Origin: Chloroflexota bacterium
GTDB taxonomy: Bacteria > Chloroflexota > Anaerolineae > UBA1429
Direction of reading: 5' to 3'
Length of the DNA: 9,296 nt
Assembly (NCBI GenBank): GCA_012513725.1
Contig: JAAZBQ010000087.1
Coordinates: 1 to 9,296, forward strand
Below are positions 1-6,332 of the stretch, one piece after another. The position numbers and the translations under genes were made by a program. How positions within the stretch are numbered: the stretch's first letter is position 1; each line of letters begins with the position of its first letter. The notes under the pieces were generated by a model. The model did no database searches, was not told the origin of the DNA, and worked only from the letters and a program-made list of their open reading frames with translations.

Positions 1-1212
1 CGGGCGCTGACGCTGTACGCCGACCTGGACCGGGTCGAGGAGGAGTTGCACGCCCTCTCGCCGGTGGACAGCGCCGCGATCGGCGCCTATGTGCGGGCCG
101 TGCGCCAGTTTGAGGCGCTGCGCCCCTTTGAGCTGTCGCTCCTTTCGCCGATGCGCGCGCTGCGCACGGTGGTGCCGCATCTGGGCGCATTGATCGGCTC
201 GGTGCGCGCCACCCAGGGGGCCTACGCCGAGCGCTTTCGCGACCCGTTCCTGCGGCGCGCCCTTCCCTACATCCAGTACTCGATCCCCGAGGCGCCCATG
301 CTGGCCCACCTGGGCATCTACTCGCAGATCACGGGCCGCACGGGGGGATGGCCCGCCGGCGGGTCGCTGGCCCTGGCCAGGGCGATGGAGAGGCGTTACC
401 TCGATCTCGGCGGCGAGATCCGCTACCGAGCCCGGGTGACCCGGGTCATCGTGGAGAACGACCGCGCCGTGGGCGTCGGCCTGGAGGACGGTTCTGAGGA
501 GCGCGCCGACCTGGTCGTCTCGGCAGGCGACGGGCGCAGCACGATCTTTGACCTCCTTGGGGGCGAGTACGCCGACGAGCGCCTGCGCCGCTACTATGCC
601 AGCCCATCCGCCATGCAGCAGTTTGGCGTCCACGTGAGCCTCGGCGTCGCCCGCGATCTCTCCCACGAGCCCCACGCGCTGACGTTGCTCCTCGATGAGC
701 CCGTCGTCCTCGGCGGCCAGCCCCACGATCGGCTCGACGTGGAGATCTATGCCTTTGACCCCGGGATGGCGCCTCCGGGCAAGACCGCCGTCAAGGTCGC
801 CATCGACGGCCGCTACGATTACTGGAAGGACCTCGCCAAGGATCCGACCCGCTACCGGAAGGACAAGGATCGCCTGGCCGAGGCGGTGATCGAGCGCCTG
901 GACGCACGCTTTCCTGGCCTGCGCGCCGACGTCGAGGTGGTTGACGTGGCAACCCCGCTGACCACCGAGCGCTACACGGCGAACTGGCGCGGGCTGCAAC
1001 CCTGGTCGCCGCCCGGCAACCCTCTCCTGGGCATGGTCCGGGGCGTCAGCCGCACCCTGCCCGGGCTGGCCGGATTTCACATGGTGGGCCAGTGGGCCGA
1101 GGGGATGCTGGGGATCCCCACGGCGGTCTCCTCGGGGCGCGACCTGATCCGCCGGCTCTGCCGCCGCGACGGGCGCCCCTTTGTCTCGGATGCCGATAGA
1201 GTCACCCAATAG
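1..1212 (+). CDS. FAD-dependent oxidoreductase, phytoene desaturase (CrtI) type, 5' end missing
   Basis: The reading frame is open from base 1, so the N-terminus with the Rossmann GxGxxG FAD site lies outside the window. About 403 residues are visible, against about 490-520 for the family. The visible part has the CrtI-like middle: a GGWPAGGSLALARAMERR stretch followed by LGGEIRYRARVTRVI, the usual order in which a cofactor-lid segment is followed by the second FAD-contacting strand. Next comes ADLVVSAGDGRST. The C-terminus has GFHMVGQWAEGMLGIPTAV and SGRD, matching the family's C-terminal FAD-binding motif. Family members desaturate, saturate or isomerise polyenes and isoprenoids such as phytoene, carotenoids and retinol. 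The substrate cannot be read from sequence, and no phytoene synthase gene is nearby. It may share a transcript with the flavodoxin-like gene 116 bases downstream. The family call is firm; the reaction is unknown. Confidence 0.85.
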   Translation, partial: RALTLYADLDRVEEELHALSPVDSAAIGAYVRAVRQFEALRPFELSLLSPMRALRTVVPHLGALIGSVRATQGAYAERFRDPFLRRALPYIQYSIPEAPMLAHLGIYSQITGRTGGWPAGGSLALARAMERRYLDLGGEIRYRARVTRVIVENDRAVGVGLEDGSEERADLVVSAGDGRSTIFDLLGGEYADERLRRYYASPSAMQQFGVHVSLGVARDLSHEPHALTLLLDEPVVLGGQPHDRLDVEIYAFDPGMAPPGKTAVKVAIDGRYDYWKDLAKDPTRYRKDKDRLAEAVIERLDARFPGLRADVEVVDVATPLTTERYTANWRGLQPWSPPGNPLLGMVRGVSRTLPGLAGFHMVGQWAEGMLGIPTAVSSGRDLIRRLCRRDGRPFVSDADRVTQ

Positions 1213-1312
1213 TGTCTTGGCTGGTTCCGCTGCTGTGGTCTCTCGGCCGGTAAGCGAGGGCACCGGTACGGATGCCCGGCGCTGCGGCCGTTACAGGCGT
1301 TCGCTGGACGCC

Positions 1313-1320
1313 GGGGAGGT
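1313..1320 (+). promoter_or_regulatory. Ribosome binding site that fixes the flavodoxin-like start
   Basis: GGGGAGGT lies 8 bases before the ATG at 1329. An in-frame ATG at 1272 would add 19 residues that do not look like flavodoxin, and it has no comparable site. This supports the shorter protein, which begins directly with the first beta strand. Confidence 0.7.
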
Positions 1321-1328
1321 GCAGGAAC

Positions 1329-1847
1329 ATGGGCAAGCGGGTGTTGGTGACCTATGCGACGCGTAGCGGCTCGACGGCCGGAGTGGCCAAGGCCATCGGC
1401 GAGGCTCTGCGCGACGGGGATGTATCCGTCGAGGTGCGCCCAGCCAAAGAGGCGCACGACGTCAACGGGTACGATGCGGTGATCGTGGGCAGCTGTGTCC
1501 ACGCCGGAAAGACGCACGGGCAGGTGCTTCGCTTCCTGCGGCAGCACCAGCAAGCGCTCGGACGCCTGCCCGTGGCCTACTTTGTGGTGTGCGGCACCAT
1601 GAAGGAGGACACCGCCGAGACGCGCAAGACGGCCGCCGCCTTTATCGATCCCTGGCGGGTGGTGGCTGCCGAGGTCCGGCCGGTGAGTGTGGGTCTCTTT
1701 GGTGGCGCCCTACAGGATTCTCCCGAGAACCCCTGGTACCTGCGTCCCTTTATGCGCTTTGCCGGGAAGGAAACGGGAGACTGGCGCGACTGGGCCGCCA
1801 TCGAGGCCTGGGCACGGGACCTGCGGCCGGCGCTGGCCCTTGCTTAG
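1329..1847 (+). CDS. Flavodoxin-domain protein, HemG-like (protoporphyrinogen dehydrogenase family)
   Basis: This is a 172-residue single-domain protein, close to the usual 170-180 of HemG-type flavodoxins. Residues 4-20 (RVLVTYATRSGSTAGVA) form the first beta strand and the FMN phosphate loop. Residues 50-70 (strand VIVGS, then VHAGKTHGQVLRFLR) match the second FMN loop of HemG relatives. The later segments ETRKTAAAFIDPWR (97-110), the GLFGGAL strand (122-128), FAGKETGDWRDW (144-155) and a terminal IEAWARDL helix follow the HemG layout, including the long-chain insertion that anchors the menaquinone-coupled enzyme. HemG oxidises protoporphyrinogen IX to protoporphyrin IX. No other heme gene is visible, so it could instead be an FMN electron carrier for the flanking oxidoreductases. 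The family is clear; the reaction is not. The start at 1329 is chosen on its ribosome binding site. Confidence 0.82.
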   Translation: MGKRVLVTYATRSGSTAGVAKAIGEALRDGDVSVEVRPAKEAHDVNGYDAVIVGSCVHAGKTHGQVLRFLRQHQQALGRLPVAYFVVCGTMKEDTAETRKTAAAFIDPWRVVAAEVRPVSVGLFGGALQDSPENPWYLRPFMRFAGKETGDWRDWAAIEAWARDLRPALALA

Positions 1848-1916
1848 GGCGGCCGGACCGTCGGGCAGCGATGGGGGAGGTCGTGGGCATCGGCCGATCT
1901 CGGCGGGAAGCGCGCG

Positions 1917-2984
1917 GTGGGCGCTGTGACCGGGACTGACGGCGAACTGCTCCTCTACGGATCGTACGGCTTTACGGGCTCGTTGATCGCCCGGGCCGCT
2001 GCGGACGCCGGCGCGCCCCTGATCCTGGCCGGCCGGAACGCCCGACGGCTGCGCCGCCAGGCCGCCTCACTGGGGTTCCCCTACCGCGTCGCCGCACTGG
2101 AGGACGCCGCAGCACTGGCCGAGGCGCTCGAGGGAGTACGCGCCGTGCTGAGCCTCGCGGGGCCCTACTCGCGGACCGAGGGGCCGCTGGTAGACGCCTG
2201 CCTGCGCGCCGGCATCCACTACCTGGACGTATCGGGAGAGCACGCCACGTTCGAGGGCCTGCGGCGCCGCTCCGAAGAGGCCGCGGCGGCCGGCGTCACG
2301 CTGTTGCCCGGCGTGGGCTTTGACGTGGTGCCCAGCGACTGCCTCGCCCTGTACGTGGCGCAGCGACTGCCAGACGCCACCCGGCTGGAGATCGCCGTGC
2401 AGGGCGTGGCCGGCGTGTCGCGGGGCACGGCGCTGACCATGGTGGAGGCGGCACCCCGGGGCGGTCTGGTGCGGCGGGAAGGGCGCCTCGTGTGGGTGCC
2501 CGCGGGCTGGCGCCGGCGCCGGATACCCCTCGGTGACGCGTCTGCCCACGCCGTGAGCGTGCCCCTGGCCGACCTCGTCAGCGCCTTTCATACCACGGGG
2601 ATTCCCCACATCACCACCTACTATATGGGATCGGCGGCGTTGGGCCCCCTCCTGCGGGCGACGCGGCTGCTCCGCTGGCCCCCGGCCGCCCGCCTCTGGG
2701 AGCACGTGGCGGGACCGGCCGTCCGGCTGCTCCGCCCCCGCCCTTCCACACGGGCGCAGCGCGGAAGGGCGCTCGTGTGGGCCGAAGCGTCCGACGACAC
2801 GGGGCACACGGCGGCGGCCCTCCTGCGCTGCCCGGAGCCGTACACCCTCACGGCGCTGGTCGCCCTGGACGCCGCGCTCCGCGTCGCGCGGGGTGGGGTG
2901 GCCCCGGGGTACCGGACTCCGGCGCTGGCCCTGGGGGCCGACTATGTCCTGGGCTTTCCCGGGGTAGAGCGCATCGACCTGTAG
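1917..2984 (+). CDS. Saccharopine dehydrogenase-like NAD(P)-binding protein (trans-acting enoyl reductase-like)
   Basis: This is a 355-residue protein that starts at GTG. GGGAAG lies 6 bases upstream; a second in-frame GTG at 1926 is possible. Residues 11-21 hold the nucleotide-binding turn GSYGFTG after a short beta strand. They are followed by AGRN near 38-41, AGPYSRTEGPLVDACLRAG (81-99), HYLDVSGE (101-108) and PGVGFDVVPSD (131-141). The end, GYRTPALALG then DYVLGFPGV, is the signature tail of the saccharopine-dehydrogenase-like group that includes the mycobacterial trans-acting enoyl reductase of complex lipid synthesis. True saccharopine dehydrogenase (lysine metabolism) is less likely because these relatives are shorter and have this different C-terminus. 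It lies 69 bases after the flavodoxin-like gene with no terminator between, so co-transcription is plausible. A role in reducing an unsaturated lipid or isoprenoid is inference only. Confidence 0.8.
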   Translation: MGAVTGTDGELLLYGSYGFTGSLIARAAADAGAPLILAGRNARRLRRQAASLGFPYRVAALEDAAALAEALEGVRAVLSLAGPYSRTEGPLVDACLRAGIHYLDVSGEHATFEGLRRRSEEAAAAGVTLLPGVGFDVVPSDCLALYVAQRLPDATRLEIAVQGVAGVSRGTALTMVEAAPRGGLVRREGRLVWVPAGWRRRRIPLGDASAHAVSVPLADLVSAFHTTGIPHITTYYMGSAALGPLLRATRLLRWPPAARLWEHVAGPAVRLLRPRPSTRAQRGRALVWAEASDDTGHTAAALLRCPEPYTLTALVALDAALRVARGGVAPGYRTPALALGADYVLGFPGVERIDL

Positions 2985-2997
2985 ATCGCGCCGCGAC

Positions 2998-3027
2998 TTG
3001 AACCCCGACCCACTCTGCGGCTACAAT
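2998..3027 (+). promoter_or_regulatory. Sigma-70-type promoter for the Gfo/Idh/MocA gene
   Basis: TTGAAC (2998-3003) and TACAAT (3022-3027) are separated by 18 bases, just after the stop of the preceding gene. Each box differs from consensus (TTGACA, TATAAT) at one or two positions. The predicted transcript start is near 3034, which gives a leader of about 250 nt. The call rests on pattern alone. Confidence 0.55.
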
Positions 3028-3283
3028 GGCCGACAGACCCATTCATGCTGGACCGATTCTGTCGGTTCCCGCCTTGTACGCCGAGGGACTCCCACACGAA
3101 TCCCCCGGATGGGGAGACGTAGGCCTGTCGGTGGATCGACGCACGAGTCGAGTGCGGCCCGGTCCGCCGACCAGCCTGAGCGGCGACGGCTTCCGGATCC
3201 ATCCGCCATCCGTGCGATACGCGTGGGAGCACAAGACCAACAGGTAAGCCTTGCCCAGGAAAGCACCAGAGGAGTCCGTACCC
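3028..3283 (+). promoter_or_regulatory. Long untranslated leader with repeats and small hairpins
   Basis: I see no convincing gene in these 256 bases. CTGTCGGT occurs at 3059-3066 and again at 3125-3132, and its complement CCGACAG is at 3030-3036, around the predicted transcript start. Short hairpins within the transcript are TCCCC/GGGGA (3101-3105 with 3111-3115) and CGCAC/GTGCG (3140-3144 with 3152-3156). No U-rich terminator is present. The ribosome binding site is AGAGGAG at 3268-3274, 9 bases before the ATG. Frames that read through this stretch have no start context, and one of them would begin inside the -10 box. Confidence 0.4.
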
Positions 3284-4327
3284 ATGTCGTCTGAGTTGAG
3301 AATCGGTATCATCGGCTGCGGCGAAGTCGCCGTGGATACCTGCATGGCCATCGGCGCCACCGACAATGCCTCCATTGCCATGCTGATGGACACCCGCCCC
3401 GAGGTCCTGCGCGACCTGGCGGAGATGTACAGCGCACCGACCACCACAGAGGTCGACGACGTCCTGAACAACCCCGACGTCGACGCCGTATACGTCGCCA
3501 CGCCTCACGATCTCCACGTGCCCATCGGCGTCCGCGCAGCCCGAGCCGGCAAGCACATCCTGATGGAAAAGCCGATCGCCACGAACCTGGGCGATGCGGA
3601 CACCCTCATTGCCGCCTGCCGCGAGCACGACGTGGCCCTGGGCGTGGCGTTCTATGCCCAGACCGACGCGAACCTGAACTATGCCCGAAACCTCGTCCGG
3701 GCCGGGCTGCTGGGCGACATCGTGTCGGTGCGGCTCACCTACCTGGGAGACAAGCCGGCGGCCTACTGGCAGGGGGGCTATAGCCAGCGCGTGCATACGG
3801 ACTGGCGCACCAAGAAGGACCAGGCGGGCGGCGGCGTGCTGATCATGAACACCATCCACGATCTGAACACCATGCACTGGGTGACCGGTCTCCAAGCCAA
3901 GACGGTCTACGCCCAGGTGGATACCCTCGCCACCCAGGTGGAGGTGGAGGACACCGTCGGCGCGGTGATCCGCTTTGCGAACGGGGCCATCGGCAGTATC
4001 CATGCCGGGTCGGCGCTGCGAGGGGGCGGGCACGGCGACATCCGGGGCACCCGGGTGTTCGGGACCAGGGGGCAGCTGATCCTGGGCGGCCAGGTGATGG
4101 CCTACCTGGCGGAGCCGCCCGAGGGCGGCGAGCCGAACACCTGGCAGCAGATCCAGGTGCCCGGCGGCCGTGGCGGCCGCGAGGCGATGGTCGCCGGCTT
4201 TGTGGATGCCGTGCTGTCGGGCAAGGAGCCACCCGTGACGGGCGCGGCGGCCCGCCAGGCGCTCGAGGTGGTGCTGGCCGCCTATCGCTCCTCTCAAGAG
4301 GGGCAGCCGATCGCGCTACCCATGTAG
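3284..4327 (+). CDS. Gfo/Idh/MocA family NAD(P)-dependent oxidoreductase
   Basis: This is a 347-residue protein, normal for the family (about 330-390). The start is the ATG at 3284, placed by AGAGGAG 9 bases upstream; an in-frame TTG at 3251 has no such support. The N-terminal Rossmann fold shows G8, G11 and G13 in RIGIIGCGEVA. The hallmark EKP is at 95-97 (LMEKPIAT); its lysine is catalytic in family members. The alpha/beta C-terminal half has the conserved AGGGVLIMNTIHDLN (181-195), with the expected histidine at 192 and aspartate at 193. Members oxidise or reduce cyclic polyols and sugars, such as inositol, glucose or uronate derivatives. The substrate is not predictable here and there is no sugar operon around it. 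It appears to be monocistronic, with its own promoter and a strong terminator 25 bases past the stop codon. Confidence 0.92.
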   Translation: MSSELRIGIIGCGEVAVDTCMAIGATDNASIAMLMDTRPEVLRDLAEMYSAPTTTEVDDVLNNPDVDAVYVATPHDLHVPIGVRAARAGKHILMEKPIATNLGDADTLIAACREHDVALGVAFYAQTDANLNYARNLVRAGLLGDIVSVRLTYLGDKPAAYWQGGYSQRVHTDWRTKKDQAGGGVLIMNTIHDLNTMHWVTGLQAKTVYAQVDTLATQVEVEDTVGAVIRFANGAIGSIHAGSALRGGGHGDIRGTRVFGTRGQLILGGQVMAYLAEPPEGGEPNTWQQIQVPGGRGGREAMVAGFVDAVLSGKEPPVTGAAARQALEVVLAAYRSSQEGQPIALPM

Positions 4328-4352
4328 GCGTTCGCCCTATTCCCGCACACAA

Positions 4353-4394
4353 AAAGAGCCCCGGCAGACCGAAAATGGTCTGCCGGGGCTCTTT
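4353..4394. terminator. Bidirectional intrinsic terminator between convergent genes
   Basis: A perfect 18-bp inverted repeat (4353-4370 with 4377-4394, AAAGAGCCCCGGCAGACC and its complement) encloses a six-base loop, GAAAAT. Read on the minus strand, the stem runs into TTTTTGTGTG, a good U-tract for ending the RNase J transcript. Read on the plus strand, the stem ends in CTCTTT, a shorter tract for ending the Gfo/Idh/MocA transcript. It lies 25 bases past the plus-strand stop and 14 bases past the RNase J stop. Confidence 0.93.
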
Positions 4395-4408
4395 CGCCTC
4401 GCGATGCC

Positions 4409-6070
4409 CTACGCGTAGGTCACCATGGGCACCACCACCGGGCGGCGCCGGGTCTCATCGTAGAACAGGTTCTCCAGTCGGCGCTTGACGCGGCGGCTGA
4501 TGTCTTCGGCTGCCAGCGAGGAGTCGCCGTTGCCGTTGCCGCGCACGGCATCGGCAATGGCCGACTCGGCCGTCTCCAGCATGCTCGCCGCTGTCGGCGC
4601 GTGGACAAAGCCCTGGGTTGCGATCTCGGGGCCGGCCAGCAACTGGCCCGACGCCCGATCCACCGCGACCCGAACGACGACAAAGCCGTCCTGAGCCAGC
4701 GCCACGCGGTCGCGCAGGATGCTGGCGCCCACGTCGCCCACCACCGAGCCATCGATGAACACCGTCTCGATGTCCACACGTTCGCCTACGGCAGCCGTGC
4801 GCTGATCCAGCTCCAACGGCAGGCCATTGCGCAGGATGGTCGTGTTCTCCTGCGGGATGCCCATCTCGTGGGCCATCCGGGCGTGCAGGTGCAACATGCG
4901 ATACTCGCCGTGCACAGGCACAAAGTGCTGCGGCCGCAGGAGGTTCAGGATGGTCTTGAGTTCCTCCTGGGCGGCGTGGCCCGAGACGTGGATGCCGGCC
5001 TTTTCACCATAGATGACGTCCGCCCCGCGCATGAACAGGCCATCGATGTTCCGGTAGATGGCCGTCTCGTTCCCCGGAATGGCCTTGGCCGACAGGACGA
5101 CGGTGTCGCCCTCACGGATCGTCACACTCCGAAAGTTGCCGGCCGCCATCCGCGCCAGGGCCGCGTTCGGCTCGCCCTGCGAGCCGGTCGCCAGGATGCA
5201 GACCCGCTCATCGGGCAGCGACCCGATCTCATGGAGCGGCACCCGGACGCCCTCGGGAAAGCGAACGTAGCCCAGCCCCTCGGCGATGGCAACGTTCTCC
5301 TCCATGCTGCGGCCCGCCACGGCCACCCGGCGCCCAAACCGCGCCGCGGTCTCGATGACCAGCTGCACGCGAGACAGGAGCGAGGCAAACGTCGCAACGA
5401 CGATGCGCCCCTTGGCGCGCCCAAAGATCTGCTGGAACGTGTCCTCCAGCTGACTCTCGGAGGCGGTGTAGCCCGCCGACTCGGCGTTCGTGCTATCCGA
5501 CAGGAGCAGCCGCACGCCCTCTGAAGAGAACACGGCCAGCTCGCCCAGATCCATCGGACGCCCGTCCAGCGGCGTGTGGTCGATCTTGAAATCGCCCGTG
5601 TGCATCACCAGCCCCACCGGCGTGCGGATGGCAAAGCCCACCGCATCGGGGATCGAGTGGTTCACGTGGAACGGCGTCACCTGGAACGGGCCCAGGTCGA
5701 CCTCGTCGCCGGGGCGCAGGGTGTGCAGGTCCGCAGTATCCCTCAGCCCGCGGGAGCGCAACTTGGCCTCGATCAGGCCCCGGGTCAGCGGCGTGGCATA
5801 AACCGGCGCCTTGACCTCGCTCAGCAGGTACGGGAGACCACCGATGTGGTCCTCGTGACCGTGGGTGATGATGATGCCGCGCACCCGATCCCGCCGCTCC
5901 ACCAGATACTGAAAGTCGGGGATGACCAGGTCCACGCCGGGCATGTCGTCCGACGGGAACATGATTCCCGCGTCTATGACCAGGATGTTGTCCTGGTACT
6001 CCAAAACGAGGCAGTTTCTTCCGATTTCCCCCATGCCTCCGAGGGGTAGTACTCGCAATGCATTATTCAT
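4409..6070 (-). CDS. rnj: Ribonuclease J (metallo-beta-lactamase / beta-CASP 5'-3' exo- and endoribonuclease)
   Basis: This is a 553-residue protein, matching the usual length of about 555. RNase J degrades and matures RNA in the cytoplasm, acting 5' to 3' on 5'-monophosphate ends and also internally. The order is a lactamase core, a beta-CASP insert, the lactamase core resumed, a linker, and a C-terminal domain of about 100 residues. The zinc motif HGHEDH is at 70-75, the next ligand histidine at 138 (HVNHSIPDA), aspartate 160 in HTGDFK, and SDSTNAE at 191-197. The beta-CASP part includes SRVQ (233-236) and GSQGEPNAAL (296-305). HVSGHA (361-366) and HGEYRML (387-393) supply the last core motifs. 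All expected catalytic residues are present. The ATG at 6070 has only a weak GGTAG nearby; AGAAAGG is 18 bases away. A long structured leader precedes it and a strong terminator follows it. Confidence 0.97.
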   Translation of the reverse strand: MNNALRVLPLGGMGEIGRNCLVLEYQDNILVIDAGIMFPSDDMPGVDLVIPDFQYLVERRDRVRGIIITHGHEDHIGGLPYLLSEVKAPVYATPLTRGLIEAKLRSRGLRDTADLHTLRPGDEVDLGPFQVTPFHVNHSIPDAVGFAIRTPVGLVMHTGDFKIDHTPLDGRPMDLGELAVFSSEGVRLLLSDSTNAESAGYTASESQLEDTFQQIFGRAKGRIVVATFASLLSRVQLVIETAARFGRRVAVAGRSMEENVAIAEGLGYVRFPEGVRVPLHEIGSLPDERVCILATGSQGEPNAALARMAAGNFRSVTIREGDTVVLSAKAIPGNETAIYRNIDGLFMRGADVIYGEKAGIHVSGHAAQEELKTILNLLRPQHFVPVHGEYRMLHLHARMAHEMGIPQENTTILRNGLPLELDQRTAAVGERVDIETVFIDGSVVGDVGASILRDRVALAQDGFVVVRVAVDRASGQLLAGPEIATQGFVHAPTAASMLETAESAIADAVRGNGNGDSSLAAEDISRRVKRRLENLFYDETRRRPVVVPMVTYA

Positions 6071-6105
6071 CTGTCTACCGATTCCGAACCTTTCTTGGCA
6101 ACAAG

Positions 6106-6133
6106 AAACCGCCCAGCAAAGCAGCGGGCGGTT
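6106..6133 (-). terminator. Terminator-like hairpin inside the RNase J leader
   Basis: On the minus strand AACCGCCC (6133-6126) pairs with GGGCGGTT (6114-6107) around an 11-base loop, followed by TCTTGTT, a moderate U-tract. It sits 36 bases before the RNase J start codon. It may end the upstream glycosyltransferase transcript, attenuate RNase J, or act as a stabilising 5' stem-loop if a second promoter at 6142-6147 is used. Confidence 0.55.
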
Positions 6134-6174
6134 CAGTGCGAACTATACCAGATACCAGTCAGGCGGATACTCAT
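6133..6174 (-). CDS. Possible 13-residue leader peptide
   Basis: In the RNase J leader an ATG at 6174 opens MSIRLTGIWYSSH and stops at a TGA (6135-6133) that overlaps the first base pairs of the terminator-like hairpin. The start lies in the loop of the 47-bp palindrome. The preceding GGCGGA is only a weak ribosome binding site and would be buried in the stem. There is no run of one amino acid as in classical biosynthetic leader peptides. A chance reading frame is the more likely explanation; it is listed because of its position. Confidence 0.18.
   Translation of the reverse strand: MSIRLTGIWYSSH
6142..6147 (-). promoter_or_regulatory. Possible extended -10 box, second RNase J promoter
   Basis: On the minus strand TGGTATAGT fits the extended -10 form TGnTATAAT with one mismatch, but no -35 match is seen 16-18 bases upstream. 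Transcription would begin near 6135, right at the base of the terminator-like hairpin. The box partly overlaps a tandem ATACCAG repeat (plus strand 6145-6158) and adjoins the palindrome. Confidence 0.3.
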
Positions 6175-6195
6175 GATCCGCCGGAGTGGTATCTG
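6149..6195. repeat. 47-bp interrupted palindrome in the RNase J upstream region
   Basis: Outer arms CAGATACCA (6149-6157) and TGGTATCTG (6187-6195) pair perfectly. After a 4 x 4 mismatch (GTCA against GGAG), inner arms GGCGGAT (6162-6168) and ATCCGCC (6176-6182) pair perfectly around a seven-base loop. As RNA it would be a long stem with one internal loop. As DNA it could be an operator for a dimeric regulator. Confidence 0.8.
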
Positions 6196-6286
6196 CCGGA
6201 ATCGTGTGAGTCTCAAGCCGCGCCGATCTCTCTCTGAACCCTAGCGTTGCCCGGCGTTCGCCGGGGCGCTCCACTTCACGAGACTA

Positions 6287-6314
6287 AGTATAGACTATTG
6301 GTCGAGAATGTCAA
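6287..6314 (-). promoter_or_regulatory. Strong sigma-70-type promoter for RNase J
   Basis: On the minus strand a perfect TTGACA (6314-6309) and TATACT (6292-6287) are separated by 16 bases. The -35 box begins 19 bases past the glycosyltransferase stop codon. The predicted transcript start is near 6280. This is the best promoter match in the window and stands out as AT-rich in a GC-rich context. Confidence 0.75.
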
Positions 6315-6332
6315 ATGAGCCGTAACGGCACG

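Larger units (their letters stand above)
6071..6280 (-). promoter_or_regulatory. rnj: Structured leader of the RNase J transcript, candidate attenuator
   Basis: Read from the predicted start near 6280 towards the gene, the leader holds four elements. A first stem-loop (6243-6270) has CCCGGCG/CGCCGGG plus an outer AGCG/CGCT. A GGTTCAG segment follows (6234-6240). Next comes a 47-bp interrupted palindrome (6149-6195), then a terminator-like hairpin (6106-6133). GGTTCAG is exactly complementary to CTGAACC at 6130-6136, which includes the first bases of the terminator's 5' arm, so the two pairings exclude each other. Pairings are seen directly; regulation is inferred. Confidence 0.45.

Noticed and set aside
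1272..1328. Longer N-terminus for the flavodoxin-like protein
   Set aside because: The 19 extra residues do not resemble the family, and the ribosome binding site at 1313-1320 points to ATG 1329.
2067..2807. 246-codon minus-strand frame opposite the saccharopine-dehydrogenase-like gene
   Set aside because: There is no recognisable motif, and it is antisense to a gene with a clear nucleotide-binding turn and family tail.
3026..3247. 73-codon plus-strand frame in the Gfo/Idh/MocA leader
   Set aside because: Its ATG overlaps the predicted -10 box, it has no ribosome binding site, and the protein shows no motif.
2942..4297. 451-codon open frame on the minus strand opposite the Gfo/Idh/MocA gene
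   Set aside because: It lies antisense to a gene with clear family motifs, crosses the strong bidirectional terminator side without its own signals, and its His/Gly/Arg-rich composition is that of a shadow frame in GC-rich DNA.
4601..5524. 307-codon open frame on the plus strand opposite RNase J
   Set aside because: It is antisense to an RNase J with all catalytic motifs intact; the composition is that of a shadow frame.
6149..6195. Kink-turn or T-box reading of the RNase J leader stem
   Set aside because: The internal loop lacks the paired GA needed for a kink-turn, and no T-box antiterminator core sequence is visible.
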